Shown: positions 1-8,128, counted from the first letter of the stretch. The stretch: 16,606 nucleotides of DNA from an uncultured Collinsella sp. (GCA_900543615.1 UQSC01000035.1:1-16606); one strand, 5' to 3'. Program-made: numbers and translations. The notes: generated by a model not told the origin, from the sequence alone.

Positions 1-49
1 ACGAGATCAGCCTCGGTCTCGTGGGCTCGGAGATGTGTATAAGAGACAG
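1..49. other. Illumina Nextera i7-side adapter, not genomic
   Basis: Bases 1-7 match the inner end of the P7 primer, 8-15 (CAGCCTCG) sit where the i7 index belongs, 16-30 are the Nextera read-2 stub, and 31-49 are the 19-base Tn5 mosaic end AGATGTGTATAAGAGACAG. Genomic sequence therefore starts at base 50. Read in the mtaB frame, this adapter adds a false tail that includes LLYTSPSPRDRG, a peptide typical of adapter translated by mistake. The mosaic end here is a library reagent and not evidence of a native transposon. Confidence 0.98.
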
Positions 50-1269
50 ACATCGAGCAGGCACGGGGCTGTGAGTCCACAGGTATCATCGAGACGGGCA
101 TGATGGAACGATCCGAGCGTCAAATTGTCACCGTACTCAAGCACGGCGCACTCGACGGTGCCCACGCGACGGCGGGCATCGGCAACCGCGAGCTCCTGAG
201 CCGCCGCGCGCATGCGACGGCTGCGCTCGGCCATGACCTCAGGGGGTACCTGGTCGGGCATGTCGGCGGCGAGGGTGCCGGGGCGCTTGCTATAGCGGAA
301 CACGTGCATGCGCGAAAAGCCCACGCGACGGCACAGCGCCAGCGACTCCTCGAACTCCTCGTCCGTCTCGCCAGGGAAACCGACGATAACGTCACACGAA
401 AGTGCAGCCTGTGGCAGGTTAGCGCGAATCATGCGCACCGTATCCTCAAAGGCCTCGGCACTATAGGGACGACCCATGCGATGCAGCGTCGCCGTGCAGC
501 CAGACTGCACGGGAAGGTGCAAAAACGGCGCGATACGCTTCGGATAGCGAGCCATCACCTTGAGCAGGCGCTCGGAAATATCCATGGGCTCCACCGAGGA
601 GATGCGCACGTGGGCGATCTCGGTGCGCTCCATGATGGCCTGAAGCAGCTCATCGATCTCGACATGTTCGTCGGTCGCGCTCTTGCCGTCATAGGCACCC
701 AGATTCACGCCGGTCAGCACGACCTCGGGCACGCCGGCCTCCTGAGCTTCACGCACCTGTTCGAGCACGGACTCGACGGGCACGGAACGCTCGGGGCCGC
801 GGGCCTTCCACACGATGCAATAGGTACAGCGGTGGTTGCAGCCATCCTGGATCTTCACGCCCAGCCGCGAACGACCGAGCGCATCGACCACGTCGCCATC
901 GCTGCAGGCGGGCACGCTATCGGATTCGACACCCAGTACCTCGCAGACGCGCTCGGCGACGTCAATCTTGGACGGTTCGGCGATCACGCGATCGGAAAGC
1001 TCCAGCAGCTCCTCGGGATGCAGGTTGACGACGCAGCCGGTTACGACCACGTAAGGCTCGCCGGGATAGGCCAGGGCGTGACGGACGGCCTTGCGGGTCT
1101 TGGCCTCGGCCTCCCCCGTCACGGCACAGGTATTGATAACGATCAGATCGGCGTCCCGGGGATCCACCATCGCAAAGCCCAGGCGCATAAGATCGGCAGT
1201 GATACGGTCGGACTCAACCCGGTTGACACGACAACCGAGGTTGACAACAGAGATATGAGGTGCGAGCAC
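50..1269 (-). CDS. mtaB: tRNA (t6A) methylthiotransferase MtaB, 3' end missing
   Basis: Radical-SAM enzyme of the MiaB/RimO/MtaB methylthiotransferase family. By family it adds a methylthio group to N6-threonylcarbamoyladenosine at position 37 of ANN-decoding tRNAs, using two 4Fe-4S clusters. The N-terminal domain shows the three cluster cysteines C13 (LGCRVN), C48 (NTCAV) and C79 (TGCVV). The radical-SAM motif CNHRCTYC follows at C144, C148 and C151. The LGCRVN form and the overall look favour MtaB over MiaB or RimO. The start is GTG, with AAGGAG five bases upstream overlapping the TAA of the preceding dnaJ, so the two genes are probably cotranscribed. About 406 genomic residues remain, and the last part of the C-terminal TRAM-like region is lost where adapter begins at base 49. 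The truncation is a contig-end artefact, not a pseudogene. Confidence 0.93.
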
Positions 1270-1278
1270 ACGGGCTCC

Positions 1279-2427
1279 TTAATCGAGGATGTCGTCGAGG
1301 GCACTCTTGATACGGTCGGTCACCGACTTCTTACCGGATGCGACGTCATCGCCCATCTCGTCGGCAAAGGCGCGAAGCAACTCGCGCTGCTTGTTGGAGA
1401 GATTGGTGGGAACGACCACGCGCAGCTGCACAATCAGACGACCACGCGAGCCGCCACCGCCGATACGCGGCATGCCGTAGTTGTTGACGCTCACGGTGTC
1501 ACCGTACTGTGTGCCGGCGGGAACCGTCACTTTAACGACCTCGTCGGGCATAATGCCCTCGACCTCGATCTCGCAGCCGAGCGCAGCCTGCGCAATCGAG
1601 ATATCGCTCACCAGGTACAGGTCGTCACCGTTGCGCTTAAAGCGCTCATGGTCGGCAACGCGCACGTTGACAATCAGGTCGCCCGAAGGCTCGCCGCGAA
1701 GGCCGGCCTCGCCAAAGCCGCTCACACGCAGCTGGCGACCGGTCGAAACGCCGGCGGGAATATCGATGTCGATCTTTTCGTGCGAAGGCGTGCGGCCCTG
1801 ACCGTCGCAGGTCTCGCAGGGATGGTCGATAACCGTGCCCTCGCCATGGCAGTCGGGACAAGGCGAGGAAGACTGAACCTGGCCCAAAAACGATCGCTGA
1901 ACCGTCGTGACGTAGCCCGTACCGTGGCAGCGACTGCACTGCTTTTCCTGTGCACCCTCGGCCCTACCGGAACCGTTGCAGTCCTCGCAAGGAGCAAGGC
2001 GATCATAGCTGATCGTCTTTTTGCAGCCGAGCGCCGCCTCCTCGAGCGTCACCGAAAGCGAGATGGCCATGTCACGTCCGCGACGACGCTCGCGACGGCT
2101 GCGGGCGCCACCGCCGGCACCGCCGCCAAAGAACGACGAGAACAGGTCGTCCATGCCCATGCCGCCAAAGATATCGTTGATGTCGACATAGCCAGAGCCA
2201 CCGGGGCCGTCCGCGGTGCCGTAACGGTCGTAGTTAGCACGCTTCTGCTCGTCGGAAAGAACGGAATAGGCCTCGTTGAGCTCTTTGAACTTGGCCTCGG
2301 CCTCGGGATCGTCCGAAACATCCGGGTGTACCGTACGGGCTTTCTTTAGAAACGCGCGCTTGATCGTCCGCGCGTCGGCATCCTTGTCGACGCCAAGCAC
2401 CTCGTAGTAATCCCTATTTTCCGACAC
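1279..2427 (-). CDS. dnaJ: Chaperone protein DnaJ (canonical type I J protein)
   Basis: Co-chaperone that stimulates DnaK ATPase and delivers unfolded clients in the cytoplasm. It has 382 residues, the usual DnaJ length. The J domain (about 5-70) carries HPD at 34-36. A Gly/Phe-rich linker (about 73-110) with a DIF-like stretch (DINDIFGG) and a very basic segment follows. Four zinc-binding repeats lie at 147-154 (CEDCNGSG), 164-171 (CSRCHGTG), 190-197 (CPDCHGEG) and 204-211 (CETCDGQG). Complete substrate-binding domains I and II and a C-terminal helix end the protein. The start is GTG at 2427, chosen because GGAAGGA lies seven bases upstream and the J domain begins right after it; the reading frame stays open further upstream. 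It lies 81 bases downstream of a second, membrane-anchored J gene and ten bases from mtaB. No hrcA, grpE or dnaK is in the window. Confidence 0.96.
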   Translation of the reverse strand: MSENRDYYEVLGVDKDADARTIKRAFLKKARTVHPDVSDDPEAEAKFKELNEAYSVLSDEQKRANYDRYGTADGPGGSGYVDINDIFGGMGMDDLFSSFFGGGAGGGARSRRERRRGRDMAISLSVTLEEAALGCKKTISYDRLAPCEDCNGSGRAEGAQEKQCSRCHGTGYVTTVQRSFLGQVQSSSPCPDCHGEGTVIDHPCETCDGQGRTPSHEKIDIDIPAGVSTGRQLRVSGFGEAGLRGEPSGDLIVNVRVADHERFKRNGDDLYLVSDISIAQAALGCEIEVEGIMPDEVVKVTVPAGTQYGDTVSVNNYGMPRIGGGGSRGRLIVQLRVVVPTNLSNKQRELLRAFADEMGDDVASGKKSVTDRIKSALDDILD

Positions 2428-2508
2428 GACCGAATCCTTCCAACTTTCATTATTGTCACAGTGCGTCCTATACCCAAGCTGGGCCGGGCGCAAACAGAGG
2501 GTTTGATG
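2428..2508 (-). promoter_or_regulatory. Gap between the two J genes with a weak candidate promoter
   Basis: This 81-base gap is long for the dense block around it. On the minus strand it contains GTTTGC, 17 bases, then TATAGG preceded by GGG (about 2471-2499), which could form a weak promoter for dnaJ. The GGGTA start of the -10 resembles the candidate -10 boxes upstream of lepA and the other J gene. No inverted repeat of the HrcA-operator (CIRCE) type is visible, and I see no clear terminator. Confidence 0.25.
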
Positions 2509-3612
2509 TTATTGCATTCCGTACGGCGAAAGCACGGCCCGCTGCGAGCAGCTCGCGAACCAAACCGACACGAGCGCGAACATAAAACCGTTGGCAAATC
2601 CATTGGCAAACTGCATCGCGCCGCGCTTCCACCACAGCAGGCTGCGATGAAGCACGCCGTCCGACAGCACCATGAACAAGCCCATGGCAAACGGAATGAA
2701 GCACATCATGGCAAAGGCGGAGAACACGCCCGAGATGGCCGACAGCACCAAAAACGGAGCGATGATGCCCATGAGGTAGAAGCCGGTGCGAGCCTTACCC
2801 TCCAGGCGCTCGGCCTCAACGTGCGCACGACCGACCAGATCGCCGCCCGAAGCGCCGTTCGTGCCGGCATGACCCATGTTGGGGATGCGCACCTCGTCGC
2901 CATCATGCGTGCCGGCGGGAAACTCAATCGTCTGCTCGGAGGTTACGCGGGTACGGCCGCTGCCACCGCAATCGGGGCACGGGTCGGCAACGACCTTGCC
3001 GGAACCGCCGCACTCAGGACAAACCGTCTGGAACGTGCCCGCACCAAACAGGAAGGACAGGTCGACATCGATATGGCCGCGACCGCCACAGCTCGGGCAG
3101 GTGTGGGCATGCTCTGACGAAACGGAGCCCGATCCGCCACAATGTCCGCAGGTGTCAAAGCGGGTGTAGCGAACGGTCTTGTGGGCACCGCTCTTGGCCT
3201 CCTTGGCGTCGAGCTTGATATCGACGACCACGTTGGCGCCACTCTCGGGGTTGTAGGCCGCCTGGCCGCGACGGGGCTGGCCCCAGGCACCCCCGAAGGG
3301 GAAACCGCCGTCAAAGGGATTGCCGTAACCGGCGCTGCCGGCATAGCCACCGCCATAGGGCGAAGCCGTCGGTGCACCGGCAAAGGGATTGCCCGACCGC
3401 ATGGCGTCGTAACGCGCACGCTTCTGCTCGTCCGAGAGCACGGCGTAGGCCTCGGAAACCTCTTTAAACTTTTCCTCGGCATCCGGCTCTTTATTGACGT
3501 CCGGATGGAGCCTGCGGGCCTTTTGCTGGAAGGCCTTTTGAATATCACGCGAGGTGGCGTCCTTGGAGACACCCAAGATCTCGTAGTAATCTTTTTCGTT
3601 CATCGTCGCCAT
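2509..3612 (-). CDS. DnaJ-like zinc-finger J protein with a C-terminal membrane tail
   Basis: J-domain protein of 367 residues. The J domain (about 6-70) has HPD at 36-38, so it should stimulate a DnaK. A Gly/Phe/Pro-rich linker covers about 73-122. Four zinc-finger repeats lie at 155-162, 172-179, 198-205 and 212-219, all of the CxxCGGxG kind. A short part of substrate-binding domain I follows (about 225-268). Where domain II should begin, the protein turns hydrophobic, with likely membrane segments near 277-297, 299-319 and 335-355. It therefore looks like a membrane-anchored type I J protein; its clients cannot be named. The start is ATG 3612, since GGAGG lies nine bases upstream; ATG 3603 is less well placed. 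It is next to canonical dnaJ and downstream of hemW, where hrcA often sits in other bacteria. A frameshift is possible but the tail reads as a proper membrane domain. Confidence 0.88.
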   Translation of the reverse strand: MATMNEKDYYEILGVSKDATSRDIQKAFQQKARRLHPDVNKEPDAEEKFKEVSEAYAVLSDEQKRARYDAMRSGNPFAGAPTASPYGGGYAGSAGYGNPFDGGFPFGGAWGQPRRGQAAYNPESGANVVVDIKLDAKEAKSGAHKTVRYTRFDTCGHCGGSGSVSSEHAHTCPSCGGRGHIDVDLSFLFGAGTFQTVCPECGGSGKVVADPCPDCGGSGRTRVTSEQTIEFPAGTHDGDEVRIPNMGHAGTNGASGGDLVGRAHVEAERLEGKARTGFYLMGIIAPFLVLSAISGVFSAFAMMCFIPFAMGLFMVLSDGVLHRSLLWWKRGAMQFANGFANGFMFALVSVWFASCSQRAVLSPYGMQ

Positions 3613-3647
3613 GCGCGGCAACCTCCTGCTCACAGCAGCGTATATAT

Positions 3648-3669
3648 TCCGGTAATTCTACCCGAGCGG
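3648..3669 (-). promoter_or_regulatory. Candidate extended -10 promoter of the membrane J gene
   Basis: On the minus strand the hexamer TAGAAT (3655-3660) is preceded directly by CCGCTCGGG, giving the 11-base string CCGCTCGGGTA. The same string occurs at the candidate lepA -10 (7777-7787). Transcription would start near 3648, leaving a leader of about 36 bases with the ribosome binding site GGAGG at 3622-3626. I see no good -35. The box sits just after the hemW stop codon. Confidence 0.4.
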
Positions 3670-3670
3670 C

Positions 3671-4903
3671 CTAAGCTAGATCCCAAAACAGCTCGAACAG
3701 AACATTTCCATCGAGCCAGCCCAGGTGGGTCGGCGCCAGGCGGGCACAGATGCGGCCAGCGATGACATCGGCAGAGGCGAAAGGCCCCACATGGGTATCA
3801 CCGTGCTCGGGCGCCCAAGTGGCAAGCCCAAGCTCAAGAGCGCGGTCACAAGCCGCCGTCAGCTCATCGGCAAGGATAACACGAGCCGCGCGAACCAACA
3901 GGTCGGAAGCAATACCGCGCGTCATGCGACAAGCAAGCATCAGGTCCTCGGCTGCCGCCTCGCGACGCGTCAGGTACTCGGCCTCAAACGCCGTCGCGTC
4001 ATCGTTGCGCTGGACCAGACGCACGCGGTGAAAGTCACCACGGGGGGCCACGCCGGGAAACAGCCCAGCCAGGCGATCGAAGTCCTCGGCATCGAGCATA
4101 CCCGCGGCAGAACGACCCAAACCCAGATAGCCCCGACCAGTCCAGTAGGCGATATTATGAGCACATTCATGCCCATCGAGCGCGTAGCTCGCCACCTCAT
4201 ACGGGTGATAGCCGGCCGCACCCAGGCGCTCACGCGCCGCGTCCATGCACGAAGCCTGAAAATCCTCGTCGGGCTCGAGAGACTCGTCACGGCACGCCAT
4301 GCGATAGAGTGGTGTGCCCTCCTCGAGAGTGAGCGGGTACACCGATACATGATGCGGCGCCGCCGCCAGCACGCCATCGAGCGTGCTCCGCCAGCTTGCG
4401 GCCGTCTGCCCGGGAAGGCCGCACATCAGGTCGCACGACACATCGAGGCCAGCGTCCTTCACCGTCGCGATAGCCGCAAGTGCCCGATTAGCATCGTGAA
4501 TGCGGCCAATAGCAGCCAGCTCGGTATTGTCGAGAGTTTGCACGCCCAGAGAAATGCGCGTGACGCCCGCCTCGGCAAGCGTGGCGGCGAGCTCGGCGGT
4601 CAGCGACTCAGGATTGGCTTCGCAAGTAAATTCAACGGGCTTGCACCACATGGAGATACGATGGGCAAGTTTCACCAGGCGCAGCCCGGCCAGTGACGGC
4701 GTGCCGCCGCCAATATAGACCGTGCGGACCTGCGCAAGCGCCCCGGCGTCGCCAAAGGAATCGAGGCGCGCATACAGCTGCTCAAAATAGGAATCGAGCG
4801 CAGCATCCAAATCACACAGAGCAAAGCTGCGCGAGTCAAAGTCACAATAGCGGCATTTTTGAGCGCAAAACGGCACGTGCACGTACAGCGCGGTAACGGC
4901 CAC
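3671..4903 (-). CDS. hemW: Radical-SAM haem chaperone HemW
   Basis: HemW binds haem and hands it to haem proteins; it was long annotated as coproporphyrinogen III oxidase (HemN-like). The protein has 410 residues, slightly long for the family. The N-terminus shows the HemW signature with cluster cysteines C13, C17 and C20 (FCAQKCRYCDF). GGGTPS near residue 66 and the ISLGVQ strand of the radical-SAM barrel follow, with the HemN-type C-terminal domain after about 290. CRYC with Phe two residues after the last cysteine fits HemW; HemN proper has an additional cysteine there. The start is GTG, two bases after the dusB stop codon, and uses GGAGG inside the end of dusB seven bases upstream. It is therefore part of the lepA-dusB-hemW block. 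Whether this organism makes or imports haem cannot be told from here. Confidence 0.92.
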   Translation of the reverse strand: MAVTALYVHVPFCAQKCRYCDFDSRSFALCDLDAALDSYFEQLYARLDSFGDAGALAQVRTVYIGGGTPSLAGLRLVKLAHRISMWCKPVEFTCEANPESLTAELAATLAEAGVTRISLGVQTLDNTELAAIGRIHDANRALAAIATVKDAGLDVSCDLMCGLPGQTAASWRSTLDGVLAAAPHHVSVYPLTLEEGTPLYRMACRDESLEPDEDFQASCMDAARERLGAAGYHPYEVASYALDGHECAHNIAYWTGRGYLGLGRSAAGMLDAEDFDRLAGLFPGVAPRGDFHRVRLVQRNDDATAFEAEYLTRREAAAEDLMLACRMTRGIASDLLVRAARVILADELTAACDRALELGLATWAPEHGDTHVGPFASADVIAGRICARLAPTHLGWLDGNVLFELFWDLA

Positions 4904-4905
4904 CC

Positions 4906-5949
4906 TTAAGCCTCCAGTGGATGAGCGGGCACCGACTCACCGGCGACAAGCGCGGCCTCGCAGGCCACCACATCGCGCTCGATATCATCGACCAGCGACA
5001 TGAACTCCTCGTACGTAGAGCAACGCACCACCTGAGCGCGCCAGGCGGCGGCATGGGGCATGCCTTTTAAGTACCAGCTTGCGTACGTGCGGGCGCGCGA
5101 CATGAGCGGCAGAAGCTCGTGCGTCAACGTCAGGTGCTCACGCAGAGCCTCCAGGCGCTCGACCGAGGAGCGAGAAGGAACCGGCGTGCCATCGAGTGCA
5201 AGGGCTCGGGCATCGCCGAACACCCACGGATTGCCGTAGATGCCGCGCGCGATAAACACCGCGCTGGCACCCGAGCCGTGCAGATGCTCAGCAGCGTCCT
5301 CGGCCGAGAACACATCGCCCGAACCAATCACGGGAATCTCGACAGCGTCGGCAACCTCATCGACGACCGACCAATCGGCCTGGCCCGTGTAGAGCTGCGT
5401 GGCGCAACGACCATGCACGGCGACTGCGGCAGCCCCTGCACTCTCAAGCATCTGGGCAAATGTCGCGGCATTACGATCCTCGGCATAAAAGCCCTTGCGG
5501 ATCTTGACGGTCACGGGCACGTGCGCCGCGCCCACCGTGGACTCGACGATCTTCTCCGCCAGGTCGGGCGTGCGCATGAGCGCCGAACCCTCGCCCTTGG
5601 TAACGACCTTGCGGGCGGGGCATGCCATATTGATATCGATGAGCGACAGGCGATCGCCAACGCGCTCCTCGACGGCGGCGACGGCGCTCGCAAACTGATC
5701 AGGTTTGGAGCCAAAGAGCTGCACGCAAATCTGCTGCTCCTCGTCGGCCGGCAGCACCAGGCGCCACGTTTTGTTGCTGGCATAGGCAAGGCCTGCCACG
5801 CTCACCATCTCGCTGTAGGCAAGGTTGGCACCGCGGCGGCGACACATGATGCGATAGGCGGGGTCGGTAACGCCCGCCATGGGAGCCATAAGGAACGGCT
5901 GCTCGGCATAGGCACCCAGCAGCCGCTTGCTGTATTCAGAAAGCGCCAT
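4906..5949 (-). CDS. dusB: tRNA-dihydrouridine synthase DusB
   Basis: FMN enzyme that reduces uridine to dihydrouridine in the tRNA D-loop. It has 347 residues. The TIM-barrel starts with APMAGVTD (22-29), which contacts FMN. The catalytic cysteine is C110 in NMACPARKVV, followed by the KGEGSALM loop. VKIRKGF and VHGR are further FMN-site strands, and the late GSGD and RGxxGNPW motifs (about 210-240) are typical. A helical tRNA-binding domain ends the protein. The DusB subgroup is assigned from the AMNxxCP-like and GNPW context and is the usual form in Gram-positive bacteria. ATG lies four bases after the lepA stop codon, so translation is probably coupled, and hemW starts two bases after its own stop. 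Confidence 0.94.
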   Translation of the reverse strand: MALSEYSKRLLGAYAEQPFLMAPMAGVTDPAYRIMCRRRGANLAYSEMVSVAGLAYASNKTWRLVLPADEEQQICVQLFGSKPDQFASAVAAVEERVGDRLSLIDINMACPARKVVTKGEGSALMRTPDLAEKIVESTVGAAHVPVTVKIRKGFYAEDRNAATFAQMLESAGAAAVAVHGRCATQLYTGQADWSVVDEVADAVEIPVIGSGDVFSAEDAAEHLHGSGASAVFIARGIYGNPWVFGDARALALDGTPVPSRSSVERLEALREHLTLTHELLPLMSRARTYASWYLKGMPHAAAWRAQVVRCSTYEEFMSLVDDIERDVVACEAALVAGESVPAHPLEA

Positions 5950-5953
5950 GGGC

Positions 5954-7765
5954 CTACTCGTCCACCTTGAGGATCGCCATAAAGGCCTCCTGCGGGACCT
6001 CGACCGAGCCGATAGCCTTCATGCGCTTCTTGCCCTCTTTCTGCTTCTCGAGCAGTTTGCGCTTACGCGAAATATCGCCGCCGTAGCACTTGGCAAGCAC
6101 GTCCTTGCGACGCGCCTTGACGGTGGAACGGGCGATGATCTTGTTGCCGATAGCACCTTGGATGGGCACCTCGAACAGCTGACGCGGGATGATCTCCTTG
6201 AGCTTGTCGCACAGGCCACGGGCCAGGCCATATGCCTTGTCCTTATGGACGATAAACGAAAGCGCGTCCACCTCGTCGCCCGAAAGCAAAATATCGAGCT
6301 TCACGAGCTCGGAGGGACGGTACTCGTTGAACTCGTAGTCGAGCGAGGCATAGCCCTTGGTGCGGCTCTTGAGCTGATCGAAGAAGTCCAAGATGAGCTC
6401 GGCGAGCGGCATATCGAAGCGCATCTCGACCGATTTGCTCGTCAGGTGGATCATATCGGTCGTGACGCCACGGTGCTCGATAGCGAGCTGCATGACGGCA
6501 CCCGTATACTCGGGCGGGCAGATGATCTTTGCCTTGAGGTAGGGTTCCTCGATACGATCGATGCGTGTGGCCTCGGGAAGGTCCTGCGGACTGCGGACAT
6601 CGATCATTACGCCGTCGGTCTTGTAGACGTGATAGTCAACCGAGGGACTCGTGGCAATGAGGTCCAGGTTGAACTCGCGCTCCAGGCGTTCCTTGACGAC
6701 TTCCATGTGCAGCAGGCCCAGGAAGCCCACGCGGAAGCCAAAGCCGAGCGCCACCGAGGTCTCGGGCTCCCACACCAACGACGGGTCGTTGACGTGCAGT
6801 TTATCGAGCGCGTCACGCAAGTTCTCGTAGTCCTTGTTGTCGATCGGGAACAGGCCCGTATAGACCATGGGCTTGGCCTCGCGATAACCGGGAAGCGGCT
6901 CGGGGCAGGGGTTCGACGCCCACGTAAGGGTATCGCCCACGCGAACGGCCTCGGGGTCCTTCAAGCCCGTGACCACATATCCGACCTCGCCGACCGTCAG
7001 CGCGTCGACCGGGGTCTCGGCAGGACGCTTGACGCCCACGCCGTCGACCAAAAAGTCGCCCTTGGCCTGCATCATAAGCAGGGTATCGCCCTTTTTGATG
7101 GAGCCGTCAAAGATGCGCACCGTGGCGACGACACCACGATACTCGTCGAAGTACGAATCCAGGATGAGTGCCTTGAGCGGCGAGTTCGCATCGCCCTTGG
7201 GCGGAGAAATCAAAAAGACAATGGACTCCAGCAGATCGTGGATGCCCTCGCCGGTCTTGCCCGAGACGCACACGGCATCATCGGCAGGGATCGCCAGGTC
7301 ATCCTCGATCTCGGTCTTGACCTCATCGGGATGGGCCGAGGGCAGGTCGATCTTGTTGATGGCCGGCACAATGTCCAGATTGGCGTTCATGGCGAGCGTC
7401 GCGTTGGAAACGGTCTGCGCCTCGACGCCCTGCGTGGCGTCGACAACGAGTACCGCGCCCTCACAGGCTGCCAGCGAGCGCGAGACCTCATAGGTAAAGT
7501 CCACGTGGCCCGGCGTATCGATCAGATTGAACTGATACGTCTCACCATCGTCGGCGTCATAGGAAACGCGGACGGCATTGGACTTGATCGTAATGCCGCG
7601 CTCGCGCTCGATATCCATGGTGTCGAGCAGCTGCGACTCCATGTCGCGTTCGTCGACGGTATGGGTGAGCTCGAGGATGCGGTCGCTGATCGTGGACTTG
7701 CCATGGTCGATATGCGCAACGATCGAGAAGTTGCGGATGTGGGAAATGTCAATTGAAGTATTCAT
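5954..7765 (-). CDS. lepA: Elongation factor 4 (LepA), ribosomal back-translocase GTPase
   Basis: Ribosome-dependent GTPase related to EF-G that acts on stalled or mis-translocated ribosomes and in initiation. It has 603 residues, the normal LepA length. The P-loop AHIDHGKST lies at about 17-25, the switch II motif DTPGH at about 83, and NKID at about 137. EF-G-like domains III and V and the LepA-specific C-terminal domain (ending near IGSVEVPQEAF) complete it. The start is ATG 7765, because the alignment to the family begins right there; the frame is open further upstream through the rpsT terminator. No clear Shine-Dalgarno sequence is present, and a candidate -10 lies so close that the mRNA may be leaderless. 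It is followed four bases later by dusB. Confidence 0.97.
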   Translation of the reverse strand: MNTSIDISHIRNFSIVAHIDHGKSTISDRILELTHTVDERDMESQLLDTMDIERERGITIKSNAVRVSYDADDGETYQFNLIDTPGHVDFTYEVSRSLAACEGAVLVVDATQGVEAQTVSNATLAMNANLDIVPAINKIDLPSAHPDEVKTEIEDDLAIPADDAVCVSGKTGEGIHDLLESIVFLISPPKGDANSPLKALILDSYFDEYRGVVATVRIFDGSIKKGDTLLMMQAKGDFLVDGVGVKRPAETPVDALTVGEVGYVVTGLKDPEAVRVGDTLTWASNPCPEPLPGYREAKPMVYTGLFPIDNKDYENLRDALDKLHVNDPSLVWEPETSVALGFGFRVGFLGLLHMEVVKERLEREFNLDLIATSPSVDYHVYKTDGVMIDVRSPQDLPEATRIDRIEEPYLKAKIICPPEYTGAVMQLAIEHRGVTTDMIHLTSKSVEMRFDMPLAELILDFFDQLKSRTKGYASLDYEFNEYRPSELVKLDILLSGDEVDALSFIVHKDKAYGLARGLCDKLKEIIPRQLFEVPIQGAIGNKIIARSTVKARRKDVLAKCYGGDISRKRKLLEKQKEGKKRMKAIGSVEVPQEAFMAILKVDE

Positions 7766-7772
7766 GCGGACT

Positions 7773-7787
7773 ATCTTACCCGAGCGG
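7773..7787 (-). promoter_or_regulatory. Candidate lepA promoter implying a leaderless mRNA
   Basis: On the minus strand TAAGAT (7773-7778) is preceded by CCGCTCGGG, the same string found at the candidate promoter of the membrane J gene. Seven bases separate the hexamer from the lepA ATG at 7765, which places the expected transcription start at the A of the start codon. The -35 position would fall in the U-tract of the rpsT terminator and shows no consensus. The alternative is read-through from rpsT with GGGTAAG acting as a poor ribosome binding site. Confidence 0.4.
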
Positions 7788-7827
7788 TACAAAAAATGGA
7801 GCCTGTTCCATAAAACAGGCTCCATTT
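7788..7827 (-). terminator. Strong intrinsic terminator after rpsT
   Basis: A perfect 14-base-pair stem, AAATGGAGCCTGTT at one arm (7814-7827) and its complement at the other (7794-7807), encloses a six-base loop. It is followed on the minus strand by an unbroken T-run that continues out of the stem and ends in TTTTGTA. It sits 34 bases beyond the rpsT stop codon and 23 bases before lepA, so it should isolate rpsT from lepA. Confidence 0.93.
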
Positions 7828-7861
7828 ATGCGCGTAATCTGTGTGGTGTGAAATTTACAAC

Positions 7862-8128
7862 TTAGGCGTTGATGCTGTTCACGAGCTTGGCAAGACCGGA
7901 CTTGCGGTTGGAAGCCTGGTTCTTGTGGATAACATGCTTGGCGGCAGCCATGTCGAGACGCTTGGTGACGGTCTTGAGGGCAGCCTGGGCCTTCTCGGCG
8001 TCGCCCTCGGCGACGGCGGACTGGACGTGCTTGGTCAGCGTCTTGAGCTCGGACTTGACAGCCTTGTTACGCATGCGAGCTGCCTCATTGGTGCGGATAC
8101 GCTTCTTCTGAGACTTGATGTTTGCCAC
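7862..8128 (-). CDS. rpsT: 30S ribosomal protein S20
   Basis: S20 binds 16S rRNA early in small-subunit assembly and bridges the body and the h44 region. The protein has 88 residues, the usual size, starts ANIKSQKKRIRTNEAARMRN, is lysine- and arginine-rich, and is predicted to be a three-helix bundle. The start is GTG 8128, chosen because S20 proteins begin with (M)ANIKSxxKR and AAAGGA lies nine bases upstream; the open frame upstream is leader. It is monocistronic by layout, with its own extended -10 promoter and a strong terminator. The non-ATG start recalls E. coli rpsT, where a UUG start is needed for S20 to repress its own translation. Whether that applies here is inference. Confidence 0.96.
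   Translation of the reverse strand: MANIKSQKKRIRTNEAARMRNKAVKSELKTLTKHVQSAVAEGDAEKAQAALKTVTKRLDMAAAKHVIHKNQASNRKSGLAKLVNSINA

Noticed and set aside
31..49. 19-base Tn5 mosaic end as sign of a transposon
   Set aside because: It is flanked by Nextera primer and index sequence, so it is a library reagent; no transposase gene is present.
100..2349. 749-codon open frame on the plus strand across mtaB and dnaJ
   Set aside because: It is antisense to two clear genes, its product has no recognisable domain and is rich in His, Ala, Arg and Gly as expected from reading high-GC codons backwards. It is a shadow frame.
5927..7756. 609-codon open frame on the plus strand opposite lepA
   Set aside because: It mirrors the codon structure of lepA, lacks a ribosome binding site and has no domain signal.
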